Origin: Symbiodinium natans
Taxonomy: Eukaryota > Sar > Dinophyceae > Suessiales > Symbiodiniaceae
Reading direction: 5' to 3'
DNA: 64,000 nucleotides
Assembly (NCBI GenBank): GCA_905221605.1
Contig: CAJNDS010002611.1
Location: 278,202 to 342,201 of the forward strand
Shown here in pieces: positions 52,190 to 63,734 of this stretch (its first letter is position 1; each line of letters begins with the position of its first letter). The notes beneath the pieces are model-generated. The model made no database searches. It saw only the letters and a program-made list of their open reading frames with translations, and was not told the DNA's origin. A program made the translations under genes and the position numbers.

Positions 52190-53080
52190 TTTGTGAACAT
52201 TGGGTTTCGGCCGCGTAGCGTTCACGCTGCGGGGCGTAGGTTTGCGAAGGTCCGCGAGGTTGTCGGTCCGCGTAGGTTGTCGGTATACATTTAATGCGCG
52301 GCAGACAACGCAGATGCGAAACACATTTGCGGAAGGGTGCGAGGGGTGCAATACAAGGGTTAAAAGCATGTTTACTAAGTGGGTGGTGGGGATTAGAGGG
52401 GACGGGTTCGGAAAGCGCTTGAAATTTTCATAGGCTCCGAGTAGCTTGCACGTAGACGTAGACATAGGTCTCGTTTCAATGTCGTAGCCCGGCCTGTTGC
52501 CCACAGAACCAATCAAAACCGTGGCGCTTGGGGAGAGCACTCCAGTACGCTACCAGCCAAAGCAGTTGCGCGCGGCTTTGTTTGAGGGCTTCGCGCGTAG
52601 GTCCGCGTAGCCTCTCATCAACCACCTACTCCGCACGGAGGCGACGTGGCTGCTAAACATGAGTTCACACCAGGCCGCATAGGAAGTCAACGTAATGTGC
52701 AGAGCCCACACGATGAAAAACAAACAGTTCACTTGACTTACATGTCCGACGCGATGGCAAACAGCTCTCAAGGGGGCTCTTTGTAGGACATGACTATTGT
52801 CGATAGTAGGGGCAGGGTGGAATGATTGCAGAGCTGTCAGGCAGTGATGCAGAGTCACCGGTGTCTTCGCATCTTGGTATGAGTTTGGTATGGCTGGCGG
52901 TCCACGAGCTACTGTAATTGTAGACATTCCGAACCTTGTAGGACTGTAAAACCAGTGCTGCGTTCCTGGCTCAATTGCACCTGAGGCAAGCATCTCATGG
53001 TTCGCAGGCAGGACGGCATGATGTCCTAGTTGTCGACTTTGCACACAACTCAGCTGCGCCGACGCATCGGTGCTGAATGT
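52190..53080. other. Unassigned stretch
   Basis: No exon I can support. GTCCGCGTAGG/GTCCGCGAGG-type short repeats occur at 52,250-52,275 and 52,590-52,610. Confidence 0.3.
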
Positions 53081-53089
53081 TAACCGCAG

Positions 53090-53122
53090 GTCGAAGAGAA
53101 GCTAGCCGGCGCGACTGCCCAG
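53090..53122 (+). CDS. Possible 33-base exon
   Basis: AACCGCAG precedes GTC; the frame reads VEEKLAGATAQ and ends at GCCCAG before GCACGT, a GC donor like those in the better-supported genes. Exactly 11 codons. Too short to stand alone. Confidence 0.3.
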
Positions 53123-53179
53123 GCACGTTGCAGTGGTGCTCCGCCATCAGCACCTTGATTGTAACTCACGATAACTCAC

Positions 53180-53390
53180 GATTTGTAGTGGCCGTGGCCG
53201 TGTACTGGTATACGCACGTGGCTTTCTAGAGGAGCACCTTGTCGTGCAAGATGTGATCGAGCAGAAGTCGTTTTTCCGACCAGCCCCTTGGGAATTCGAG
53301 GCAGTGTGCTCTGATAGCGGTGTCAGCTACTTGTGTGAGAGAGGGTTGATGAGGGAAAATGACAGAATTGATGCAATCGATACATTCTAG
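53180..53390 (+). CDS. Probable exon, unknown protein
   Basis: The frame reads VLVYARGFLEEHLVVQDVIE then QKSFFRPAPWEFEAVCSDSG and VSYLCERGLMRENDRIDAID, ending at a TAG (53,388-53,390). This is one of the clearest coding stretches in the right half, yet I know no matching family. Acceptor candidates are TTTGTAG (about 53,183-53,189) and TTTCTAG (about 53,224-53,230). Confidence 0.5.
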
Positions 53391-54159
53391 CCGCCCCTTT
53401 CAGGGCCAGTCGGCTCCTGATCAGTGCCTTCAGACACACCAGGTGCGCCTTTGCGGTGAGAGCTCAGTCCAAATACAGCTGCAACCTTTGCAGACTTGCT
53501 GTTAGCAGTCGGGCATTGAAAGGTGAATCTTATTTAATCGCCACAGTCTATTTATGGGGACGTGATCTGGAATCGTCAACCTGCACCGAGCACAGCATTC
53601 GCATGCCACAAGCGTCAAGTGTCGCAGATTCTGGTGTAAAGCACCCCATCTACAGGAAGAGCGTCGTTTGACGGTCTTGTGACATGTGGTTGTGGCGTGT
53701 CGCACATGTTTCTGACACATTCTGACACATGTCGACCTATTTTCGTTGACTATCACCTGAGGATACTCCAGGGGTCAACGGCATGACTGTCAGCTGCTTA
53801 GCCTGCTTAGCTGCTTCGTCAGATAGCATGCTCTTGCAGCTCGGTGTACATTGTCCTGTTTGCAATGTCATGACTCATGACAACCAGGTGTTGGTTCTCA
53901 GCAACGAGGGCAGCTTTGACCCACACAGCTTGCTCGTGAAGGGGGGCATGCTAGTACTGTCGTCGCCGGTGGCGGAGGCAGCTGGAGCCAGGATGTGTTT
54001 CTTCTCGTGTTGTAGCGTCGACGCTCTGCCTGGCATCCCTAAGCTGTGGTGTTTGCTGGAGGCACGCACAGGACTGGGAATGTTCGCAGCACAGACCTCA
54101 GATTGGGCTGAAGGTAGTGAAAGGTTCGGAGAGCAGAGACGTGTGGTTGCTTTGGCAGA

Positions 54160-54271
54160 TTCTCACATAGAAGGGGGGAGTGCCTCTCTTGGTGAGGCCA
54201 GTGATGGCAGCAACTCCTTTGACCTCTCGCTTCTGGACACGCGCCCACATAGTCCAGCAACTCTGGCGTAG
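54160..54271 (+). CDS. Possible terminal exon, unknown protein
   Basis: After TTTGGCAG the frame reads DSHIEGGSASLGEASDGSNS then FDLSLLDTRPHSPATLA to a TAG at 54,269-54,271. The same frame is open upstream from 53,783 (SNEGSFDPHSLLVKGGMLVL), so other exon limits are possible. Ser/Gly-rich, unrecognised. Confidence 0.35.
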
Positions 54272-54347
54272 GCCTTCGAACAATTCGACCGTCGTTGCCG
54301 AATGTGATTCTTCCCGCCGTACTGCCCTGGCCGGCAATGTTGATGTG

Positions 54348-54490
54348 CCCACGCACCCCCCCCCCCAACGCCCCAACGCCCCAACGCCCCAACGCCCCAA
54401 CGCCCCAACGCCCCCACGCCCCCACGCCCCAACCCCCCAACCCCCCAACCCCCCCACCCCCCCCCCCCCCCCCAAAAAAAAAAAAACCAC
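54348..54490. repeat. CGCCCCAA tandem repeat followed by poly-C and poly-A
   Basis: An 8-bp unit CGCCCCAA is repeated about six times, drifting to CACGCCCC and then CCCCCCAA, ending in C20-like and A13-like runs. A CCCGAACCTGAAC-type repeat follows at 54,490-54,630. Confidence 0.95.
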
Positions 54491-54699
54491 CCGAACCCTC
54501 ACCCCTCCCCCTCCTCACCCCGGCCCCACCATCTCCCGAACGGGAAGGGGAGACGAACCTGAACCTGAACCCCTCCCCTTCCCCCGAACATGAACCCGAA
54601 ACCACCATCACCCGAACCTGAACATGAGCCGGTTGCAATCCGGGCTCGAGGGCGAGTGGGGCACGTACTGACCAACCGGGTTTCGTATGTGATCCCGAA

Positions 54700-56080
54700 A
54701 GAACCACTTATTCCGCTCCAGTCAGTCCAAAGTTAGAAATGACTCCACAGGTCCACACGTCGTACCAAGTCGTACTAGTGCGAGAGACATGCAACTTTCC
54801 CATCGGTTGAATCTGCGTTTGGCAAACAAGCTTGAGCCGCTGGTTTCTATGGTGCCCCAAGGTGGGAAATTGTTCCAGAACCATCTCCCAAACAAGAATC
54901 GTAGGCCCTTCTTGAGCGTAGCTTGGAATCACACATGCCTGCCGTGCACTGGCTTGCTCACATCATAGCTGCCGGAGAATACCATCTTTCTGCTTTACAG
55001 TACTGCCTCACACACATCTCGCAGCACTTGCAGGAAACGATTGTTTGCGGTGCTGCAGTGGCCCACACCCCGGCAGCCGCAATGATCCCAGGCTTCCCTT
55101 GCTTTTACACATGTACGGCTGTGTCAACACAATACCGACCTGTCAGCCTTGCTCACTTGGTAGAGGTTAGAAGACTGTTAGACGTGTTGGCACAGGAGGT
55201 GTTTCTCACAGGTGTGGTCTGGAAGACTCCCGAGTCAACGGCACGAACCGTGGTCCTGTTCTTTGCAGCAGAGACAGCCATGTCCTCAGCAGCCTACTTT
55301 CATATTTTGAAAGCTTGCAGGATGTCGCATCACTATGTCACATTATGTCACTATGTGTGCATTTAAAATGTATCTACAAGAGTACATGCTAGCAAAGCTG
55401 TTTCGATCACTTTGAAACTTTGACGGCCTTACGAATACGGATGCTGATGCAAGGCGCTCTGCCTGTGGTTCCAGGAGGTGCACCACTGTACCCTTTGCTG
55501 TGAAGCTCTGCGCAATGAGGCGCAGACACGATCGAGCCGTATCCAAGCTGTTTGTCTGAGAACTGACGACGCACTTCTGTTGCACAGTTGTTGCACGGCA
55601 ACTGCGCTCTCTGTGACATTCAGCTTTGGATCTGCAGAGGCGCGAGCTTATGGCACCGAGCCTCTTTGTGATGGGCTCCATGCCTGACATCTGATTGCCA
55701 TAGCATTGGCACCGTCATGTGTTGCACCTTCTTACACCTTCTAACTCGGTCGGGTGCTTTTCATCGCTTTGAATGTGCTGCAGCCTGTACTCTGATTGCA
55801 ACAGGGGTGCTGACTTGCAACGTAGATGTTTCACCTCGATGTACACAGGATAGGCATGTGGCTTCGTTGTGAAGAGTATTTCATTGCTTATGTGAACTGC
55901 CGACATAACTAAGCCATTAGGCTCGCTAGGCAACACTATGCCAAAGCTCTTGCAACAGAGCCGCATTTCTCGATTGCATGATTGCAAAAAGCGTAAGCCG
56001 TCGAAATGACTTCGCAAGTACAAGTGTCCCAACCATTGGCTTTCGGCCACGGATGCTGGATTTCAATGAAATTCATGCCT
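54700..56080. other. Unassigned stretch
   Basis: A + strand frame at 55,075-55,330 (AAMIPGFPCFYTCTAVSTQY, RPVSLAHLVEVRRLLDVLAQ) might include an exon, but no family or boundary is clear. Confidence 0.25.
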
Positions 56081-56087
56081 GGTCCAG

Positions 56088-56172
56088 GCCAGCATCGACG
56101 AGCAGGTTGATGCCCAGATTGCCGCCGCTAGCGCGGCATCCGGATCAAGGCCTTGTGAGCTGCGCTTGACTT
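56088..56172 (+). CDS. Possible exon, unknown protein
   Basis: After CTGGTCCAG the frame reads ASIDEQVDAQIAAASAASGS then RPCELRLT. Ala-rich helix, probably a short exon. Confidence 0.35.
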
Positions 56173-56309
56173 AGAGAACCTTAGAGCATCTTAGTCCTAT
56201 AGGTCCGCTTGGGTACGTTAGCATACTTCGGCTGCATTGCCTCACGCCGCGTGGCGAGCAAAGACTAACTTCGATCAAGGATATGTAGTGAATGCAGTGT
56301 TGCTTGCAA

Positions 56310-56425
56310 CCTCGCAGTTTCGCAGCAACTGCAGCAGCTTTGCCGCGGCCATCCAACGGCAACGCACTCAACCAGCCTTTGCCCCCAAAGTGCTGAGCTC
56401 AGGACAGTTGCGCGAAGTGGCATGA
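56310..56425 (+). CDS. Possible terminal exon, unknown protein
   Basis: The frame reads SQFRSNCSSFAAAIQRQRTQ then PAFAPKVLSSGQLREVA to a stop at 56,425. Acceptor CCTCGCAG is just upstream. Unrecognised. Confidence 0.3.
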
Positions 56426-56429
56426 CAGA

Positions 56430-58330
56430 TGTTAAACAGCATTGCTAGTAGTATTGCTTTGTATTGCTCATATGCATTATATAATTATATACTTCAACTC
56501 TAAGGCTCGGCTTTTGTCAGATGAGGTCTTGTAAAGTGTTGGCCAGCCGAGGCCAAAAGTCTCACTTCCTGGCTGTGGGCCGTTGCCGGGCAGTGAGGCC
56601 TCAGGGATAAGAAGCGGAACTGAAACGGAGTGGAGTTTCACCCGCATACAAAGACATGATGCGCAGAATCAGGCATCAGCTTCGCGGATGAGTTTTGCTG
56701 CTACTGCTCGAAGGCCGGCCCGGTGCAACTGATAGGATCTTTAGAAGCAAGGAGGAAGCCGGCCAGAGGCTGCCCCACTGATCTGCCGGAGGGAAAGGAG
56801 CCATCTGCCAGGTCAAGCTTCCAGCGTCGATCAACTGACGAGTACATGTTAGGCACGGTGAGTTTGCCTGCTGGTTCTCGACAACTGTGGAGTGATCTGC
56901 CAGTCTCGATATGTTAAGATGATTAAGATGCCAAGTATTCCAAACCGTAACTTGAAAGAACGATGAAGGGAGCAGCCGCTGCGCTGATTTCAGATCCTTT
57001 CCAAGCCTCTCGATTCCCCCATCGAAGGTGAGACCAGCTTCATGACTGTTGCGTCGGCTGCTCCGAGGTGCTGACCTGCCAGTTTTTGTGGTGCGTATCG
57101 GGCGTGTCGCTTTCTAATGCAGACTAGGTGACTATGCGATGAAAGTACTGTACCACACCGACCCGTTGTGTGCGACACTCGCGTGTAAGTGCAATTCAAG
57201 GCTGCTTGTCAAGGAAACATCCATGGATTTTCGTGCATAAGTTTATGTTTGCGCCATGAGTCCGCACGATAGTACTGCTGCTAAAGCACCATCATTGCAC
57301 TTGGAAATCCGCCAGGTTTGAAGGTTGATAACTTTAAGTCAAGCAGCTGAAGATGCTCCAGCAGCTTTTCTGAGACATGATGCCGGGACCCTTTCGCAGT
57401 TCCCGCTCCATGTCGAGTGTCTTTGTACCCATCATGATGCGGTAGGGCATTTTGGCAACGACCACCCATGGCTTCAGCTTTGCCAGCATGCGGAGATGTA
57501 GCGCCAGTGAGGGTGCTGTTCAATCTATAGAAACCAGCGTGTTGACAACAGACAAACGGAGCATGAAGGCATCCTTAGTTTACAATTTCAACTTTTGAAG
57601 GACCGTCAGCTCCTCACATTTGGGAGCAGTGCGGTGCGTCGCGGAATGCTACGTTTTAGGGGAGGCACCTTCCATATGCGCCACGTTAATACTAGCATAC
57701 TAATAATACCGCGGGCATGCTATACATCGTTTAATGCGCCCGCGATAGTATAGTATAGCATAGAAATGTTATCATTATTGTTGTGACTTTAGGGCTTTTC
57801 GCAAACAAAGTGCGCGTAGAGAGCCCAAGGAAAAGAAATGGAATATAGTAGGGGCCTTTCAAGAACCTTTACACGGCCCCTTTATTCTAGTAAATGTCAA
57901 GAGAATGCGTGCATCAGTTTCACAAGCGAGTTTACGAACGAAGGAAAACGATGAGCAAATGAACGAAACCACAACATGAATGAAATTAAGGGGCTAAAGA
58001 TCTTTTCACTGCCCTTTCGTTATATTATTCGCGCGATATTTCTCTTCGCACAGGTACGGCCTTGGGTAACACCTCATATGTCGATGTAACTTGAGCCAAG
58101 AGTGCAAGATCCCCTTCCTGCAGGGATCCAGTGCAGGATCAGGTGCGTCGGCTGGATTGTGCATCTGCAAAATCATGCAATGCAGGGACTTGCGGTGGCC
58201 ATTCTGCGATGCGCAACAGTTCAAAAGATACTGATACCCTGTGAGAGGCCAGCAGCAGAGCGAGCACAACGTCCACCAGGAGTGACAGTGATTGAACCAT
58301 GCTCGACAGCAATCTGTCAAGCTTGTTCGC
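56430..58330. other. Unassigned stretch
   Basis: No exon or element that I can support on either strand. It includes an AT-rich segment with TAGTATAGTATAGCATAG near 57,745-57,765. Confidence 0.3.
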
Positions 58331-58344
58331 GATGCTGCTATGGC

Positions 58345-58486
58345 TGAAGCCGGAAGCACTTGGCTGCTGCCACGGCCAGGAAATCTGTGGCCTCCGCAGC
58401 AACGCGCAAGTCGGTGGCAGAACTGGCTGAAGCGCGGAAATCATTGGTCGAGGCGGCAAATGCAGGTGATGACACCTTAGCTTGAC
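58345..58486 (+). CDS. Possible exon, Ala/Lys helix
   Basis: The frame reads KHLAAATARKSVASAATRKS then VAELAEARKSLVEAANAGDD to a stop at about 58,486. It has a regular RKS/ARKS pattern every 10 or so residues and is strongly helical. Other frames here lack this pattern. Confidence 0.4.
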
Positions 58487-58609
58487 AAACCCATGCCGAG
58501 GGTTACACGCAGACGAGATGTGTGTCGGTACGATGTGCTGTGTGCAAGTCAGCGCTTTGTCTGGAATTCCTGGAGCCAGTGCCATCGTTCATCGATTTCC
58601 CTGTGCCAG

Positions 58610-58654
58610 GTGATGCAGATGTACGGTCCCGATGAGGAAGCTGCTGACATCAAG
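58610..58654 (+). CDS. Probable 45-base exon
   Basis: CTGTGCCAG precedes GTG; the frame reads VMQMYGPDEEAADIK and ends at AAG|GTAAAC. It is exactly 15 codons in phase 0 at both ends, with a consensus acceptor and donor. Confidence 0.5.
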
Positions 58655-58685
58655 GTAAACAGAACAAGTCTCAGTGGATGGTGCT

Positions 58686-58844
58686 CTTCTCAGAGAGCCT
58701 TTGTGAAGCACAGCTGCCGGAGACATCCCTTGGTATAAATGTAGCTTCTAGCTGGTTTCGCCGATCCGGTATTCTCACTCGCCTCAGGTACGCGGATGAG
58801 AAGGCAGGGCTAGAAAGGTGCTATAAGTGCTCCTCAGGGGTGTG
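58686..58844 (+). CDS. Probable exon, unknown protein
   Basis: After CTTCTCAG the frame reads ESLCEAQLPETSLGINVASS then WFRRSGILTRLRYADEKAGL and ERCYKCSSGV before a TGA. It follows the 45-base exon by a 31-base gap, unusually short for an intron, so the acceptor may lie further downstream. Confidence 0.4.
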
Positions 58845-59066
58845 ATCCACCAGCATAGATGAAAAACGAAATGACGGGGACAGAATCTACTCGTAGCTTG
58901 ATTTGTGACTTGAAGGGAAAGCCGGACAACGAAGCAGCGGCGGCTCGTGAACGGTCTCTGTCAAGCTGGCCCCCGGCTTGGCAGTAGGGTGCAGACGCAG
59001 GAAAAAACATGCATATTTTATGTTTTGGCATGTCTGGGGTTGCTGCGAGAGTCCGCTGTGTCGCAG

Positions 59067-59151
59067 GTACGCTTCCGAGGAAGAACGGCGTGTTTCTGTG
59101 GATCCTGCCAAAGCAGCTTATCTTGAGCTGGTGTTCTGCGCTTGTGCATAG
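59067..59151 (+). CDS. Possible exon, unknown protein
   Basis: After TGTCGCAG the frame reads YASEEERRVSVDPAKAAYLE then LVFCACA to a TAG. The start resembles RYADEKAGLERC in the exon before it, perhaps a helical repeat. Confidence 0.4.
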
Positions 59152-60618
59152 AATGTGGAGTGTCAGCATACTTGGTCGCCCTGTCGAGGTTGTTCCAATG
59201 AATCCTAAAATGAGATCATGAAAGCTGCCCTTTGAGTCCGCGAGGTTGTTAGCTTGAAAGAGGACAGTGGAGGCAAAGGGGTTATGCCGTAGAAGATGCT
59301 TCCGCTGTCTGAACTGAAGAGAAAGTTTAATCAAGCGGAGATGCCTGAGCTGTTTTTTTTGCATTGCTTCTCTCACACTGAATTTATCTGAAGTCAGTGC
59401 GCATGCGCGTTGTGCCTCGTGCCCATGTCGTTTGGCCTCCGATGGTAGGCTTTGTCGATCTTTGTCGATTTTGCTGTTGACGCCTGTCCGCCGCAGGAGA
59501 AGTCACTGGCCACTGTCTTACAAGTAGGAGGGGTTTGCACTGCGTGTAGCTGCTGCGCGCATTGCACGCAGACCTGAAAGAATCTCCACGACCACGGTTC
59601 TGCATGGTTCTGCACCAGCTGTCAAGCTTTGTTACCTTTTGAGGGTCTAGAGCTGGTAGTGCTGGGTGTCGCTTTCGCCAAGTTCCCTCGGCCGTGGCCC
59701 ACAACTTGACAGAAGAAGCAAGCGCAGCTGGCGAAAGCGAGGAGACTGTGAATCCGACAAGATTGAGTGTCGTAGCGCACTTTTCTCAGTCCTTCAGGAA
59801 CCCACCGCCCAAAGTGCTGCACAGTGAGCTGCAGCCCCAGCTCAGCCTCGGACTACAGCTTGACATAGCTTGACATTCACAAAATTTGCGATTTGTCTTT
59901 CACGACCTGATCCCCTGAATCCTAAGCCGGCGTAAGCTGTCTGATGTCAGATCTTGAATCGCCATAGTATCGCCATGTGACTCTGTGGCAAGGTCCGGCC
60001 TCAATGAAAAAAGTAGTGGCTCAAAAGAGGCACCTGTACAAACCCAATCGTTTCCGGTTTCCCTGACTGCAACTGAACATGATGGCTCGGCAGCAAAAAG
60101 TGCGCTCGGTGTCAAGAACTGTGAGGCTTCACAAATGGCCAGTCTTTCTTCTTGTCATGGTGCCACATCTGCTGCATGAGAATCCCAACGGCCTGCCGGA
60201 AGCCATAAACTAGATGCTGCGCCTCATCTGGCTAGCAGAAGTATGAAATAGCAGCTTGAAGCAACCATTTGCCTGCATGCGCAATCATGTCAAAATACTG
60301 CGACCGTGCGTGAACGACGATGCTGTTGCCGAACGCTGGAGAAGCTAGTTACTGCACGCGTTTCTCCGCACAGACTAGCATGACAACCCAGTTTAGTCCA
60401 GTTTACAAACCTTTCTCTTGCCATCAGTTTCAGCACACATACTTGGCCATGCTTCGGATTGGGCTCAGACGCCTCGCAACTGCCGCCTGAGTCTGCAGTA
60501 TGGAACATGACTGCTTGATCTGCTTGTCCAAGTCAGCTCAAGCCTTTGTGATGTGATTCGCAGTCAACGTGGTCCACTGCTTTCCCCAAGTATGTCAGAC
60601 AATTTGTTTTTTTGCAGG

Positions 60619-60945
60619 CAATTTGTGTGCATTCTTCTGTGGAATCCTAGTGACTTCGTGCTACGAGGCTGTGGACACTGGTTTCAGCAGCGACAAGCTG
60701 CAAAAGTTGTCCAATCCGCACGTGGGCGCGCTCCTCGTAGCGCGCGACAACATTCCCAGGCTGCCATGCTACTCTATTACTGGTTCCCGGTTCTGCCAGA
60801 CTTCTTCAGATACATGTTGCCCGCCAACGCTAGGTTGGAGAGCGTTTTCAAGATTGACCTCCATGTAGATGACAGATTGGTCGCGCAGCCCACCATGTAC
60901 AGCGTGCAGGCTTGGCGCCGCTGTCCTGTTAATCAAGTGTTCTGA
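60619..60945 (+). CDS. Probable exon, unknown protein
   Basis: TTGTTTTTTTGCAG leads into one frame open to a stop at 60,945. It includes LLYYWFPVLPDFFRYMLPAN then ARLESVFKIDLHVDDRLVAQ and PTMYSVQAW. Mixed aromatic and hydrophobic residues suggest a folded or membrane-associated domain. No family recognised. Confidence 0.45.
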   Translation, partial: QFVCILLWNPSDFVLRGCGHWFQQRQAAKVVQSARGRAPRSARQHSQAAMLLYYWFPVLPDFFRYMLPANARLESVFKIDLHVDDRLVAQPTMYSVQAWRRCPVNQVF

Positions 60946-61045
60946 AACTGCTGACAGCTGTAACTGCTGCTAGCCTTGGTCTGTGCACACATGCGTCATG
61001 CATCGCCATGTTTGCAAGATGTTGCAGTACTCATTGTCTCTCCAG

Positions 61046-61120
61046 GTTAGCGAGAACGAACACGTGAATTTACTGCAACTTGGTCGCCTCACACACGTGC
61101 AGGTCGCTGAAGTCATTCAG
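61046..61120 (+). CDS. Probable 75-base exon
   Basis: TCTCTCCAG precedes and GTTTTG follows. The 25 codons read VSENEHVNLLQLGRLTHVQV then AEVIQ, phase 0 on both sides. The next candidate exon begins after TTGTCTCAG at about 61,168; two frames compete there (EGARREGWSSKIFEPFGGSE or KVPDEKGGAARYLSHLEDPN). Confidence 0.55.
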
Positions 61121-61167
61121 GTTTTGTCCTGTGAAAGTTCGTGTTTTTGCCTTCCTTTTGTCTCAGG

Positions 61168-61304
61168 AAGGTGCCAGACGAGAAGGGTGGAGCAGCAAGA
61201 TATTTGAGCCATTTGGAGGATCCGAATCTGGTCGCCACCATCACGGACTGCCTGATTTTCCGTGCTCCTGCTGCACAAGTCACAAGTCGGGTTTTCCTAC
61301 TTGA
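61168..61304 (+). CDS. Possible exon following the 75-base exon
   Basis: It starts after TTGTCTCAG. Phase 0 from the previous exon selects EGARREGWSSKIFEPFGGSE; a neighbouring frame (PDEKGGAARYLSHLEDPNLV) looks more like a folded protein but would need a different phase. The frame is unresolved. Confidence 0.35.
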
Positions 61305-62189
61305 ACTACGACTTCGAGCTCGGGCCAGCTATAATGGATGTTGTTTCTGATGAAGGATGGGTTGGGGGTTGCAATCTGGGAAGAGGCCCCGGAAAGGCCA
61401 GGGAGATCTGACAGGAAAAGTTTCCGGCAGACAAAAGGAGGGCACGGAGACAAGCGTGCAAGTTGACTTCTAGTTGGGTTCTTGTTCTAGACAAGTGTAG
61501 GCAAAATTTGTGAGCCCACCCCGAAGACTGATGGAGGAATCTGCGAATAGAAGAACTGGTTTTGCTGGATCGGGCGACCTCTGTCTGTCTTTGTCCACTC
61601 CTGCTAAGGTGCCAGGCGCGACATCCTTGCAGGAGCCCAGACATTGTGCCCTTCGTGTCAAGAAAGCTGGAAAGCGACAGTAAAAATGATTTCAAGAAAA
61701 TTTAATGCAACAGGAGAGGAACTCGGCTTCCACTACTGCACAACGGAGTGGGCCATGACCAGTCCTTTTGTTTGCGCCCATGGCGGTGCCAGAATTCAGG
61801 GCTATGCGCATCTGGATCAAGAGACCTGTCAGACATGGAATGCCCTTTGTAGTTTGGTGCCGTGATTGTGCTGTGCAAAGTGGGCGCAGTGTGAGGAAGC
61901 TCGTCTCCATTTGCAGCGACAAGGACTTCTTTCAGCACATGTGGAACGCTTGGCCAGGAACATGTGAACAATGTGCCTGTCACCACTCGGACCATGGAGC
62001 ATGCAGATGCTGCATCACGTGGCGATCCTGCGTGACCGATGTGTGGATGGATGTTGGTGGGACATGGGTTCGCGCTCATCACGAAGGAATGGCCACAGGG
62101 TGACCGGGCTCACAGGATGCCGCGACGGGGGTACCGGAGAGGGAGGAGGGGGACGGCCACGCCTTCCCGTTTGTTCGGGAGCAAAGCCA

Positions 62190-62308
62190 TCCGTGGCACA
62201 GCTGGCGGGGTAGTGTCTTTCCACCATGGTAAGCCTGACAGGCCCGGTAAGCGCCCACTGAAGCGCTCAAAGCGCAGTGAAGCGCCGCAGCGCAAGGAAA
62301 AGGACTAA
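62190..62308 (+). CDS. Possible basic C-terminal exon
   Basis: The frame reads VVSFHHGKPDRPGKRPLKRS then KRSEAPQRKEKD to a stop at 62,308. A Lys/Arg tail, possibly nuclear. No boundary proof. Confidence 0.3.
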
Positions 62309-63271
62309 GCCAACATCTTTGCAGGAAGTGGCTCGGCATGGCTAAGTGACACTAGTGCACATAAGGAATTCATAGGGATTGACACGTGCGCTGCCATTTG
62401 CGTATTTCAGTTGATTGCAAATCTTTCTCATCCCATTTGATTTGGCTGTGGTTAGTGGATGTTAGGAGGCAAACCGTTCAACTCTTCCAGCACCGTCGGT
62501 GGTGCAAGCAGAGCTCGCCAAGCCTTCTTTTGCGATCTCTAACGCCTCTACACTTCTTGCAGCTGTCAAAGCTGCAATCCCAGGCCTAGACAGGACACAG
62601 CAAGCACAGAAAAGTTTATTGCACCGAGTTGGCATGACCGAGGCAAGATCCTGAAGCTGCCGCTGTTTGTTCACCCAGCACCTAGCCCAGAAGCCTGCGT
62701 GTAGCGTTCATGTAAAGTCAACAGGGGAAGTCCGTTCAATTGCTCTTCCTGCATTCCTCGTTAATGAAAATGACTATTGTCTATTGTCATTCGTTGTGTG
62801 TGCCCAGCTGCAAGACCCCCACAAGACCATGAAACTGCTCTGTGTTACCAATGATTCATGGAAGAGCGCACTCGATATGAGTTGCCGTGATGCGGCCAAA
62901 CACTTGAACACAAAGGGTTGCCCTTCGCGCAGCTTTAGTACGATGATGGCACCCTCCAAACGAGCATGTTGATTCATGGGAAGCAGCACTTTCTTACTGT
63001 TGATCATGCTCGGCAGGGGCTTTCTGTTGTGTCTGGTAGGCGTACGTGTGACCAACCTGCTCCCCGATGTATGCGCAGCCGTTTGCTTCAAGCAAACTTG
63101 TTGTCTTCCACATGCAGTGAGTATTCAATGCGGCCGCTGGCTTAGTCATTTTGGGCAGCCACAAGCAGTGCATTGCAGTGCGCGGCATGTCAGGGGGGGC
63201 GCCCTGCCGTACCTGGCTTTCTTGGGCCTCACGCTGCTTGTGCAGGCAGTACCTCACACATGCTCAATCAG

Positions 63272-63369
63272 GTTTTGTTGTGGCAGAATCGGTGCCGAAC
63301 GCACCTGACACAGTAAAGCAAGTCGTGGAGCTGAAAGACAAGGGATACCCTCTTTACAAAAACTTTCAT
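63272..63369 (+). CDS. Probable exon, unknown protein
   Basis: After CTCAATCAG the frame reads FVVAESVPNAPDTVKQVVEL then KDKGYPLYKNFH and meets GTAAGC, a consensus donor, at 63,370. Clear coding composition. Family unknown. Confidence 0.5.
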
Positions 63370-63734
63370 GTAAGCCTGTCTTCGGTATACCGTGCTGACA
63401 AGAAGCAGCTAGACTTTCTACAGCAATTTCAACTACCGGGTGCTGCAATTGAAGATGCAACACCCGGTAAATTGAATTGCTGTATCCACTATCAAGGATG
63501 ATTTGTTGACGCCCGTAGCTTGTCACTCGCATCACTCGCAGGGCGCCCGCGAGGGCGCTGAAGAGTATGGGGAGCTGTCAGAGCAGCACCTAGAGCAGCG
63601 TGGCGGAGGTGGGGTCCACATGCATGTGGCAAGCCCAGGCTATCCCAAGCTTATGTGTTGTCAAGAAGGTGTACATTGATTTTTTGTGATTTTCAGTGCT
63701 TTAGGGCTGCCCTGTTGTCTTGTCTTTTGTACCC

